Positions 1 through 4,929 of a DNA stretch of 5,656 nt are shown piece after piece. This DNA comes from Bacteriovoracales bacterium (GTDB taxonomy: Bacteria; Bdellovibrionota; Bacteriovoracia; Bacteriovoracales; Bacteriovoracaceae). The stretch spans positions 1 to 5,656 of the forward strand of contig SKGZ01000018.1 of assembly GCA_007117175.1 (NCBI GenBank). Reading direction: 5' to 3'. Under the pieces are notes generated by a model that was not told where the DNA came from, searched no databases, and saw nothing but the letters and a program-made list of their open reading frames with translations. Within the stretch, counting starts at the first letter, position 1, and every line of letters starts with the position of its first letter. A program made the translations under genes and the position numbers.

Positions 1-320
1 CGGCCTTAAGCTTAAAGGTGAGAGTCGAGAGACCCCGGGGCAATCGTGTTCACTGGAAGAAGCGTATAATAACGGGCACTATGTTTAATCGAAAGCCAGA
101 AGGACATAGTGGAATCGCTCCGAAGGCAGAGATAAGCACTGTCACTATAGCAACACACGAAAGTTAGTAAATCCCTTTGAAAAAAATCGGTAGTAGTAGT
201 GTGTTTTTTTCTTTTTGGTAAATTACAAGAGATAGAGTGGCTCTTCATGCTTGTACTTAAGGGGTTGAGTGCGGTGCGTTCCACCATGAAGTGTGTAGAG
301 TCAATAGTTAGAATTTAAAA
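1..320. other. Non-coding stretch downstream of tRNA-Asp, no supported gene
   Basis: No coding region is convincing here. A 91-codon open frame on the minus strand (12-287) has no ribosome binding site and an unnatural composition. What can be seen: a TTAAGCTTAA palindrome at 6-15, a CCCCGGGG palindrome at 33-40, and an 8-bp inverted repeat CACTATGT/ACATAGTG at 77-84 and 104-111, inside a 4-bp pair AGCG/CGCT at 61-64 and 116-119. A perfect TATAAT lies at 65-70 on the plus strand but has no recognisable -35. On the minus strand TTTACT (166-171), 16 bp, TATAGT (144-149) would fire toward the left edge. AACACAC (152-158) and GTGTGTT (199-205) precede a T-run, but their loop is about 40 nt. A structured small RNA is possible but unproven; I do not recognise 6S, tmRNA, SRP or RNase P RNA. 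Confidence 0.4.
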
Positions 321-397
321 TGGCGGGAGAGACGGGACTCGAACCCGCGGCCTTCTGCGTGACAGGCAGACGTTATAACCAACTTAACTACTCCCCC
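321..397 (-). tRNA. tRNA-Asp (anticodon GUC)
   Basis: A complete 77-nt cloverleaf on the minus strand. The acceptor stem GGGGGAG pairs with CTCTCCC with one G-U wobble, followed by discriminator G and a genomically encoded CCA (321-323). The D arm is GTTA/TAAC. The anticodon stem TCTGC/GCAGA encloses the loop CTGTCAC, giving anticodon GTC, which reads the aspartate codons GAC and GAU. The T arm is GCGGG-TTCGAGT-CCCGT and the variable loop has five bases. Discriminator G is usual for bacterial tRNA-Asp. It is transcribed alone and leftward, away from the permease operon, from the promoter at 416-444. No clear intrinsic terminator follows it. Confidence 0.98.
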
Positions 398-415
398 GAG
401 GAAGTTATTTTGTTG

Positions 416-444
416 ATTATCCAAAAAATAGCCCATGTGGTCAA
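416..444 (-). promoter_or_regulatory. Promoter of tRNA-Asp
   Basis: On the minus strand, TTGACC (439-444) and GATAAT (416-421) are separated by exactly 17 bp. Each hexamer matches the sigma-70 consensus at five of six bases. Transcription would start near 409, about a dozen bases upstream of the mature tRNA 5' end at 397, which fits a short leader removed by RNase P. The site lies in the divergent gap between the tRNA and the permease operon. I see no comparably good promoter for the plus-strand operon there. Confidence 0.75.
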
Positions 445-490
445 GCAAATTATCAGCAATTTCTTAACCTTGTGAGGATTCAATGCTAAA

Positions 491-1552
491 GTGAGAACCA
501 TGGAACAGGGACTGCCTATTATTGAGGCGTTACATGGCTTTTTGTTGTTATCAGCACCTTATTTGGTGTTGGGATTTACTGTGTCTGCCTTAGTGCATTG
601 TTTTTTGCCCATGAGTTTGGTCAAGAGGTTAATGGGGCGCAATCGCTTAGGTGATGTCACCTGGGCCTCTATTGTGGGTGTGCCCTTGCCCTTGTGTTCT
701 TGCTCAGTGATCCCCACCGCCGTGACCTTAAAAAAGGCCGGAGCCTCTAACGGGGGAGTGGCCTCTTTTCTTATTTCTACTCCTGAGACCGGGGTGGATT
801 CCATCTCCTTAACCTATGCCCTCATTGATTTGCCGATGACTATCATTCGTCCCATTGCCGCTTTTTGCTCTGCTTGGGTGGGGGGAGCCTTGAACTTCTT
901 TTTTAATGCCGATGGCGGCGAGCCGGTGAAAGATGAGAGTAGCTGTTGTCACAGTAAAAAAAGTCATGAATCTGCAGTGACATTAAGTTTAGGACAGCGA
1001 TTAAAGCAGTCTTTTCGCTACTCCTTTTTCGATCTGCTAGATGATATGGCAGGGGCTCTTAGCTTGGGATTAATTCTAGGGGCGATGATTTTCTACTTTG
1101 TGCCCGGTGATTTTTTTCATCATTTAGACGGGGCGATGCTGAAATTTGCCATGTTCTTTGTGGGCATACCTCTTTATATTTGTGCATCGGCAACCACTCC
1201 CATAGCCGCTTCTTTAATTTTAAAAGGAATGTCTCCTGGCACGGCCTTGGTTTTGTTAATGGTGGGACCGGCTACCAATATTTCTAACTTAATTATTATT
1301 CGCCAATACCTAGGCACCAAGGGGGTGCTGTTAAATCTTTTAGCAGTGGTGATGGTGGCCTTGGCCTTTTCTTTTGGGATGGACTGGCTTTATTTTCATT
1401 ATTTTAATGAAGTCAGTGCAGTCAAACTGGGGCATCAGCACGGGGCTGAGCACCATGCTTGGTGGGAATACCTCTCTGCTTGGTTGATGGTGGTTTTGAT
1501 ACTTTTAAGCTTGTTAAGAACTAAAGTCATCCCTAGAATAAAGAAAAAGTAG
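491..1552 (+). CDS. SO_0444/ArsP-type permease, predicted heavy-metal efflux transporter
   Basis: A polytopic inner-membrane protein of 353 residues, with about eight hydrophobic segments (near 14-36, 60-80, 86-110, 113-135, 188-207, 217-240, 248-270, 277-300 and 328-343). Signatures of the permease family (DUF318/ArsP_1) are clear: PLPLCSCSVIP (65-75), the GAS...SFLISTPETGVDS block (84-104), ICASATTPIAAS (230-241) and VGPATNISN (258-266). Related proteins are annotated as Cu/Zn efflux permeases, and ArsP members export organoarsenicals. Cys69 and Cys71 in the first re-entrant block are the family's likely substrate contacts. The central loop carries Cys152, Cys153, His154 and His159, and the last loop has His315, His317, His321 and His322, so soft-metal handling is inferred. 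The start is uncertain: GTG 491 has GAGGA 12 nt upstream (474-478), whereas ATG 500 gives a typical family N-terminus but has only a weak GTGAGA upstream. First gene of a three-gene operon; no metal-responsive regulator is adjacent. Confidence 0.9.
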   Translation: MRTMEQGLPIIEALHGFLLLSAPYLVLGFTVSALVHCFLPMSLVKRLMGRNRLGDVTWASIVGVPLPLCSCSVIPTAVTLKKAGASNGGVASFLISTPETGVDSISLTYALIDLPMTIIRPIAAFCSAWVGGALNFFFNADGGEPVKDESSCCHSKKSHESAVTLSLGQRLKQSFRYSFFDLLDDMAGALSLGLILGAMIFYFVPGDFFHHLDGAMLKFAMFFVGIPLYICASATTPIAASLILKGMSPGTALVLLMVGPATNISNLIIIRQYLGTKGVLLNLLAVVMVALAFSFGMDWLYFHYFNEVSAVKLGHQHGAEHHAWWEYLSAWLMVVLILLSLLRTKVIPRIKKK

Positions 1553-1565
1553 TCGAGGTTGCAAT

Positions 1566-1769
1566 ATGAAATACTTAATTTTTCTTTTTTTACTCTCTTG
1601 TCAGCCTAATGAAGCTACCCAGGAATCCACGGTGGTGGAAGTGGATGGGCAAGTCATCGATTTGGATTTAGAAGATGATGAGGACTGCGATGAAAAAGCA
1701 GAAAAGAAAATCCAAAAAATAATGGAAGATCCTTCTTTAGATGCCGATGAGGGTTGCACTCTAGAGTGA
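1566..1769 (+). CDS. Small, highly acidic predicted lipoprotein
   Basis: A 67-residue protein of no recognised family. The N-terminus is a short lipoprotein signal: MK, a hydrophobic stretch (4-10) and a lipobox-like LLSC, making Cys12 the likely lipidated residue. The signal is short and position -2 is not the preferred Ala/Ser/Thr, so lipidation is probable rather than certain. The mature part has 20 Asp/Glu among 56 residues and only four Lys, with an acidic cluster at 35-43 and two further cysteines (Cys41, Cys64) that could form a disulfide or bind metal. ATG 1566 is supported by GAGG at 1555-1558, seven bases upstream. It begins 13 bp after the permease stop, and its own stop is overlapped by the next gene, so all three are probably co-transcribed. 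A periplasmic metal-buffering partner of the permease is conceivable but rests on context and composition only. Confidence 0.75.
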   Translation: MKYLIFLFLLSCQPNEATQESTVVEVDGQVIDLDLEDDEDCDEKAEKKIQKIMEDPSLDADEGCTLE

Positions 1770-2764
1770 AAAAAATCCTAATTATTCAAACCGCCTTTAT
1801 CGGAGATGTTATTTTGGCCACATCTTTTTTGGCCCAAGTGGCCAAGCACTATCCTGCGGCCCAAATTACTTTGCTGGTGCGCAAGGGAAATGAGTCACTT
1901 TTGCAAGACAATCCCCATTTGCACAAGCTTTATGTCTGGAACAAGCAACGCAAATGGAGTTCATTCTTGCAGATTTTAAGAGAAATTCGCAAGGAAAAAT
2001 TCGATCTTCTTTTTAATTTACAAAGATTTTTCACCACCACTGTTTTGAGTCTTTTGAGTAGGGCCCAAATTAAAGTGGGTTTTAGCAGTCATTGGCTTAG
2101 CTTTTTTTATGATCATCCCATTGAGCATCGAATGGATGCTCTGCATGAAGTGCAAAGAAATTATCAATTGCTCATGCCTGTCATTGATCAATTGACAATG
2201 AAAAGAGCGCAAGAGCTTAGACCTGAGCTTTATTTAAATTCAGTGACTTTACCCTTTGAACCAGAAAAGAATTATTTGGTTTTGGCTCCTTTTTCTGTCT
2301 GGGCCACTAAGGCCTGGCCGGAGCAGTATTGGCGTGAATTGATTGAAAAAGTTCAATGGCCAGTGATTTTAATTGGATCTGCTCAAGATGCGGCAAAGGC
2401 CGAACAGTCTTTTGTGAAAAGAGTCAATGGTAAGCAGGTTGATAATTATTGTGGCAAGCTTAATCTTTTACAATCTGCTCTTTTAATGAAGGGGGCACAA
2501 TTGGTGATTGCCAATGACAGTGCCCCCTTGCATTTAGCCTCTGCAGTCAATGCCCCCACTCTGGCCATCTTTTGTTCCACTTCTGCCAAGTTTGGTTTTA
2601 CCCCGCTAGCCAGTGTCAGCAAGGTTTTACAGGTGAGCCATTTACCCTGTCACCCTTGTGGTTTACACGGTCAAAAGGCTTGTCCTTTGGTGCATTTTCG
2701 CTGTGGGTATGATTTAAAGCCAGAGCTGGTTTTGCATGAAATTAAACAATTGATCAAAGTTTAA
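1766..2764 (+). CDS. Glycosyltransferase family 9, ADP-heptose:LPS heptosyltransferase (WaaF-like)
   Basis: A 332-residue, two-domain GT-B enzyme of the size usual for the family. It is expected to transfer heptose from an ADP-activated donor onto the growing lipopolysaccharide inner core at the cytoplasmic face of the inner membrane. The N-terminal domain opens with KKILIIQTAFIGDVILAT, where Asp14 in the IGD motif is the likely catalytic base, and continues with NLQR (84-87). The C-terminal domain has APFSVWATKAWP (174-185), matching the family's PGSxWxTKxWP, and NDSAPLHLASA (250-260), the nucleotide-sugar site, with Ala253 where Gly is more usual. The end carries CHPC, CP and a final C (Cys295, 298, 306, 313), the pattern typical of WaaF-type enzymes. 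I chose GTG 1766 because it gives the standard N-terminus and forms a GTGA overlap with the preceding stop, implying translational coupling. TTG 1754 would add four residues but leaves no room for the GAGGG at 1749-1753. WaaF, WaaC and WaaQ cannot be separated with certainty by eye. Confidence 0.9.
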   Translation: MKKILIIQTAFIGDVILATSFLAQVAKHYPAAQITLLVRKGNESLLQDNPHLHKLYVWNKQRKWSSFLQILREIRKEKFDLLFNLQRFFTTTVLSLLSRAQIKVGFSSHWLSFFYDHPIEHRMDALHEVQRNYQLLMPVIDQLTMKRAQELRPELYLNSVTLPFEPEKNYLVLAPFSVWATKAWPEQYWRELIEKVQWPVILIGSAQDAAKAEQSFVKRVNGKQVDNYCGKLNLLQSALLMKGAQLVIANDSAPLHLASAVNAPTLAIFCSTSAKFGFTPLASVSKVLQVSHLPCHPCGLHGQKACPLVHFRCGYDLKPELVLHEIKQLIKV

Positions 2765-2849
2765 ACACTCCTTTTATTCTATCTCCTTAGAATCAGGTTC
2801 ATTTTCTTGGCATAAAACTTGAACACTCTTAAGAATAAAAAAGGAGTGT
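2765..2849 (+). promoter_or_regulatory. Inverted repeats masking the ribosome binding site of the downstream lipoprotein gene
   Basis: The Shine-Dalgarno AAGGAG (2841-2846) lies in the right arm of two alternative stems. In the long-range form, 2765-2780 pairs with 2832-2849: 11 bp (ACACTCCTTTT with AAAAGGAGTGT), a two-A bulge, then 5 bp (ATTCT with AGAAT), enclosing 51 nt. In the local form, ACACTCTT (2823-2830) pairs with AAGGAGTGT (2841-2849) across a 10-nt loop, leaving one bulged G. A third CTCCTT copy is at 2783-2788. The distal arm directly follows the heptosyltransferase stop, so it exists only in read-through mRNA, while the local hairpin would also form in a transcript starting inside the gap. 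No strong promoter is visible in the gap. Whether the structures control translation is inference. Confidence 0.5.
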
Positions 2850-2853
2850 GAAA

Positions 2854-3546
2854 ATGAAAACACCAAAAATTTTGTTAGCTTTCTTATTAACCTTAGGATT
2901 TTACAGTTGCGGTAAAAGTGGCGGGGATGCTCCAACTCACCAGACTGTGCAACAGGCTGATCCAGTGGTGATTAAGGAAAACATTAGTTCTTATCGTGAT
3001 CTCATTAGGCAAATCGAAAAACTACCCAGCCACCATAAAACCAGTAGTGATAGTGAAATGGTGGTCTTAACACCTGAAAGCAAAGAGGTTAAACTTTTTG
3101 GTATAAGATTATTAAACATTGATCTTTCTGGAACTTTTTTTGGAGAGACGGATGTTTATCACGTGACCAGTCGCAATAAGGATAGAGTGAAGTTATCAGT
3201 TCAGGGTGGTGGTAGCAAAGATTTCACCACCAAAAAGTTAGTCGATAGAATTAAGTCACTTGAAAAGACGAGTGAGAGTACACGTTTTAAATTTGATAGA
3301 GCTCAAGTTTCTCCCGTGAGCTTCTGCCATGGTAGTAAACTTAGAAGAGGATATAAAATTGATTATTACTTTAATGAAGAGATTGCGGGCTTTATCAATC
3401 GAACATCAGTGCGATCTTCTATGATTTTGAGCTTAGATCTACCACTATTTGCCAATCCATTGCTGGCAAGTGATACCAGCCAAATTGTGAGTGAGGTTAA
3501 CTCTCAAAGATTAAGCGCTGCCTTTAATAATGGACAGTGTTATTAA
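2854..3546 (+). CDS. Predicted lipoprotein of unknown function
   Basis: A 230-residue protein I cannot assign to a family. A basic start (MKTPK), a hydrophobic run (7-17) and YSCGKSGG suggest a lipoprotein signal with Cys19 lipidated. Position -3 is Phe rather than the usual Leu, so the lipobox is non-canonical. A flexible Gly/Gln-rich linker (20-36) leads into a mixed alpha/beta domain with a hydrophobic strand-like section (79-95), a basic stretch (106-146) and two late cysteines, Cys158 and Cys229, the latter second from the C-terminus, which could form a periplasmic disulfide. ATG 2854 is preferred because AAGGAG (2841-2846) is seven bases upstream; the in-frame GTG at 2848 would be only one base from it. 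The gene follows the heptosyltransferase by 89 bp with no terminator between, and ends in a strong terminator. Its ribosome binding site lies in a possible regulatory hairpin. Confidence 0.8.
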   Translation: MKTPKILLAFLLTLGFYSCGKSGGDAPTHQTVQQADPVVIKENISSYRDLIRQIEKLPSHHKTSSDSEMVVLTPESKEVKLFGIRLLNIDLSGTFFGETDVYHVTSRNKDRVKLSVQGGGSKDFTTKKLVDRIKSLEKTSESTRFKFDRAQVSPVSFCHGSKLRRGYKIDYYFNEEIAGFINRTSVRSSMILSLDLPLFANPLLASDTSQIVSEVNSQRLSAAFNNGQCY

Positions 3547-3564
3547 TAAAAGAAAAAGCAAAAT

Positions 3565-3596
3565 AAAAAAAGGCCTTCATTGGAAGGCCTTTTTTT
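3565..3596. terminator. Bidirectional intrinsic terminator between convergent genes
   Basis: A perfect 14-bp inverted repeat (3565-3578 with 3583-3596) around the loop ATTG. The core GGCCTTC/GAAGGCC is flanked by seven A on the left and seven T on the right, so both strands give a stem followed by a U-run. It lies 18 bp after the lipoprotein stop and 9 bp beyond the stop of the convergent leftward gene, serving both. Confidence 0.95.
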
Positions 3597-3605
3597 ATGA
3601 ATTTT

Positions 3606-4163
3606 TTAGTAGCAATAACATCCCCATCCATCACAATAATAACCCCAGTAACAATAACTATAGCCGTAACCATAGTAATAATAACCACTACTGACAGTCA
3701 CATTACCATTGAATGCAGCGATGACCAAAGCAGTCACTAATAGAATGGAAAGTCCAATGGCAATAACCTCACCAGTAGACCCATAGTAATTAGCTCCTTT
3801 GCTATAAGAGTGTTGGAAAGAGTCAAAAAGAAATTTTTGAGCTTGAGCAGCATCCATATCGCTAAGGTTGACCAACTCCAGTGTGCGCTTCATATCAGCA
3901 GCTAATTGTTGATCTGGAATTTGAGTGGTGGCATAGGCAATCATTTGCTCAGTGCTTAGACCTTGAGCCTTGAGCTCTTCAATTTTTTTCATGAATTGAT
4001 TCATTTGCTTTTGATGAAAGTCTTGGTCTTCTCCATCCCACTCTACGTCAAGGGAATAGCGTAAGTCATCAAAGGCTGATTTAAGTAGATCTTCCATTGC
4101 TGCATGAGCATGAAGATGAAAAAAGCTAAAGCAAAGCACTAGTGCTGTGATTTTTCGAATCAT
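3606..4163 (-). CDS. Exported protein with Tyr/Cys-rich C-terminal tail, paralogue 1
   Basis: A 185-residue protein of no family I recognise, clearly paralogous to its upstream neighbour (about 40% identical by hand alignment, same length). It has a signal peptide (1-21, likely cleaved after AHA) and an acidic, helical domain (22-118) with shared blocks LKSAFDxL, YSLxVEWD, QGL and QIPD. Then come the motif GANYYGSTG (123-131), one hydrophobic segment (about 132-151), GNVTVSS, and a striking tail (161-185) with 12 Tyr, 5 Gly, 4 Cys and 2 Trp in 25 residues. If the signal is cleaved and the hydrophobic segment spans the membrane, the tail would be cytoplasmic; if that segment is a buried helix, the tail is exported. 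ATG 4163 has AGGAGG (4169-4174) five bases upstream. It is likely transcribed from its own promoter (4225-4253) and ends at the shared terminator. The function is unknown. Confidence 0.85.
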   Translation of the reverse strand: MIRKITALVLCFSFFHLHAHAAMEDLLKSAFDDLRYSLDVEWDGEDQDFHQKQMNQFMKKIEELKAQGLSTEQMIAYATTQIPDQQLAADMKRTLELVNLSDMDAAQAQKFLFDSFQHSYSKGANYYGSTGEVIAIGLSILLVTALVIAAFNGNVTVSSGYYYYGYGYSYCYWGYYCDGWGCYCY

Positions 4164-4199
4164 AGTTTCCTCCTATTTGTTGAAGAAATTATGATAAAC

Positions 4200-4224
4200 A
4201 AAAAGCGCTGTCATGTGACAGCGC
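4200..4224 (-). terminator. Intrinsic terminator of paralogue 2
   Basis: On the minus strand GCGCTGTC, loop ACAT, GACAGCGC (4205-4224) is followed directly by TTTTT (4200-4204) and further T-rich sequence. The stem is a perfect 8 bp, with a possible ninth A-T pair. It lies 33 bp after the stop of the 4258-4815 gene, so it should end that transcript before the next gene. Its upstream edge touches the -10 element of the downstream paralogue. Confidence 0.85.
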
Positions 4225-4253
4225 ATTATAAGAGATTATTGAATTTGAGACAA
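4225..4253 (-). promoter_or_regulatory. Promoter of paralogue 1, abutting a terminator
   Basis: On the minus strand TTGTCT (4248-4253, four of six matches), a 17-bp spacer, and a perfect TATAAT (4225-4230). The predicted start, near 4217-4219, falls inside the terminator hairpin at 4205-4224. RNA begun here would lack most of the 5' arm and escape termination, whereas read-through RNA from paralogue 2 would form the hairpin and stop. This makes the two tandem genes independently transcribed units despite their short spacing. Confidence 0.65.
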
Positions 4254-4257
4254 ACCT

Positions 4258-4815
4258 TTACCAGCAGACACTGTAGCAATCGGTGTAGAGGTATCTGCCC
4301 CACCAATCGTAATAGTCATCACAAACAGTATAGTAGTTGCAAGAACTTACGTAGACGTTACCACCTGAAACAGCCACTGCTACAATGGCAATGGTAATTA
4401 ATAAGATTGAACCAATCATAATTCCAGTGCTTCCAGAGTAGTTAGCCCCAGAGCTATAGGAATCAACCATGGCGTTGAGGGCGTATTGACGTGCCTCAGC
4501 AGGATCCATTAGGTTGAGATCGATCATATTAAGAGTTTTTTCCAAGTCATTGGCCATCTTTTCATCTGGAATTTGCTGCGTGACAAATTTGATGAGTTCT
4601 TTGTTGTCTAGACCTTGTTTTTGCAGTTCGCCAAGTTTTTTGGAAAAAGCTTTCATCTGCTCTTGGTAGAACTCCGAATCTTTTTGATCCCACTCAACTG
4701 TGAGTGAATAATGCAATTCATCGAATGCTGACTTTAAAACATCGTGAGTTGCTTCTTTAGCATGAAGAGAGAAGAAAGATAAACTGATTAAAAGTGCAAT
4801 TGTTTTTCTTAACAC
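4258..4815 (-). CDS. Exported protein with Tyr/Trp/Cys-rich C-terminal tail, paralogue 2
   Basis: A 185-residue protein aligned without gaps to its downstream paralogue for the first 150 or so residues, with a one-residue shift in the hydrophobic segment. The N-terminus is a signal peptide (1-19, cleavage plausible after SLHA). The middle keeps LKSAFDEL (27-34), YSLTVEWD (36-43), QGL (67-69) and QIPD (81-84), then GANYSGSTG (123-131), a hydrophobic segment (132-150) and GNVYVSS (152-158). The tail (159-185) differs in sequence but not in character: 7 Tyr, 4 Cys and 3 Trp in 27 residues, with Asp replacing much of the Gly, and a final Trp. The start is GTG 4815, supported by AAGGAGG (4822-4828) six bases upstream. 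No characterised family is recognised. Its promoter looks strong, with an AT-rich upstream element, and it has its own terminator. Confidence 0.85.
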   Translation of the reverse strand: MLRKTIALLISLSFFSLHAKEATHDVLKSAFDELHYSLTVEWDQKDSEFYQEQMKAFSKKLGELQKQGLDNKELIKFVTQQIPDEKMANDLEKTLNMIDLNLMDPAEARQYALNAMVDSYSSGANYSGSTGIMIGSILLITIAIVAVAVSGGNVYVSSCNYYTVCDDYYDWWGRYLYTDCYSVCW

Positions 4816-4825
4816 GTGAAACCTC

Positions 4826-4845
4826 CTTAGGTGTTGTGTCCTAAG
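4826..4845 (-). promoter_or_regulatory. Short leader hairpin touching the ribosome binding site of paralogue 2
   Basis: CTTAGG (4826-4831) and CCTAAG (4840-4845) form a perfect 6-bp stem with an 8-nt loop in the mRNA. The inner end pairs the first bases of the AAGGAGG Shine-Dalgarno (4822-4828), leaving its 3' part free. With a start near 4844 this would be the very 5' end of the transcript, so it could stabilise the mRNA or tune ribosome access. The role is inferred. Confidence 0.35.
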
Positions 4846-4850
4846 TAAAG

Positions 4851-4902
4851 ATTTAATGGAGTGAATCAGTGCTGTAAATTTTTTTTGAAAAAATTATTTT
4901 TT
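4851..4902 (-). promoter_or_regulatory. Promoter with UP-like element for paralogue 2
   Basis: On the minus strand TTTACA (4873-4878, five of six), a 16-bp spacer and TTAAAT (4851-4856, four of six). Directly upstream, 4879-4902 is composed almost only of A and T, with A-tract, T-tract and A-tract blocks in the order expected of an UP element contacted by the RNA polymerase alpha subunit. Together these predict strong constitutive expression. The same AT-rich tract also follows the upstream metallopeptidase gene, where no clear GC-stem terminator is visible. Confidence 0.55.
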
Positions 4903-4929
4903 GGTAGCAATTAGAAACCAATTGAGATG

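Noticed and set aside
1..60. Similarity of the left-edge sequence to the tRNA 3' half, considered as an attachment-site remnant
   Set aside because: Only short scattered 7-8 base matches; no integrase and no true direct repeat of the tRNA end in the window.
12..287. 91-codon open frame on the minus strand
   Set aside because: No ribosome binding site, no domain-like pattern and Ser/Thr/Leu-rich random composition; it covers palindromic non-coding sequence.
247..318. 23-codon plus-strand frame before the tRNA
   Set aside because: No Shine-Dalgarno and no recognisable features; expected by chance.
559..804. Minus-strand frame inside the permease gene
   Set aside because: Antisense shadow of a strongly supported conserved gene.
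2018..2212. Minus-strand frame inside the heptosyltransferase gene
   Set aside because: Antisense shadow of a gene with clear family motifs.
3606..3700. Repetitive ATA/ACC-rich DNA considered as a repeat element
   Set aside because: It is explained by the Tyr/Gly codon runs of the paralogue 1 tail.
4191..4397. Plus-strand 68-codon frame
   Set aside because: It runs through a promoter and terminator and the antisense of the paralogue 2 tail, and has a basic random composition.
4908..4924. CAATT/AATTG stem after the metallopeptidase stop as a terminator
   Set aside because: Only 5 AT-rich base pairs and no immediate T-run on the minus strand.
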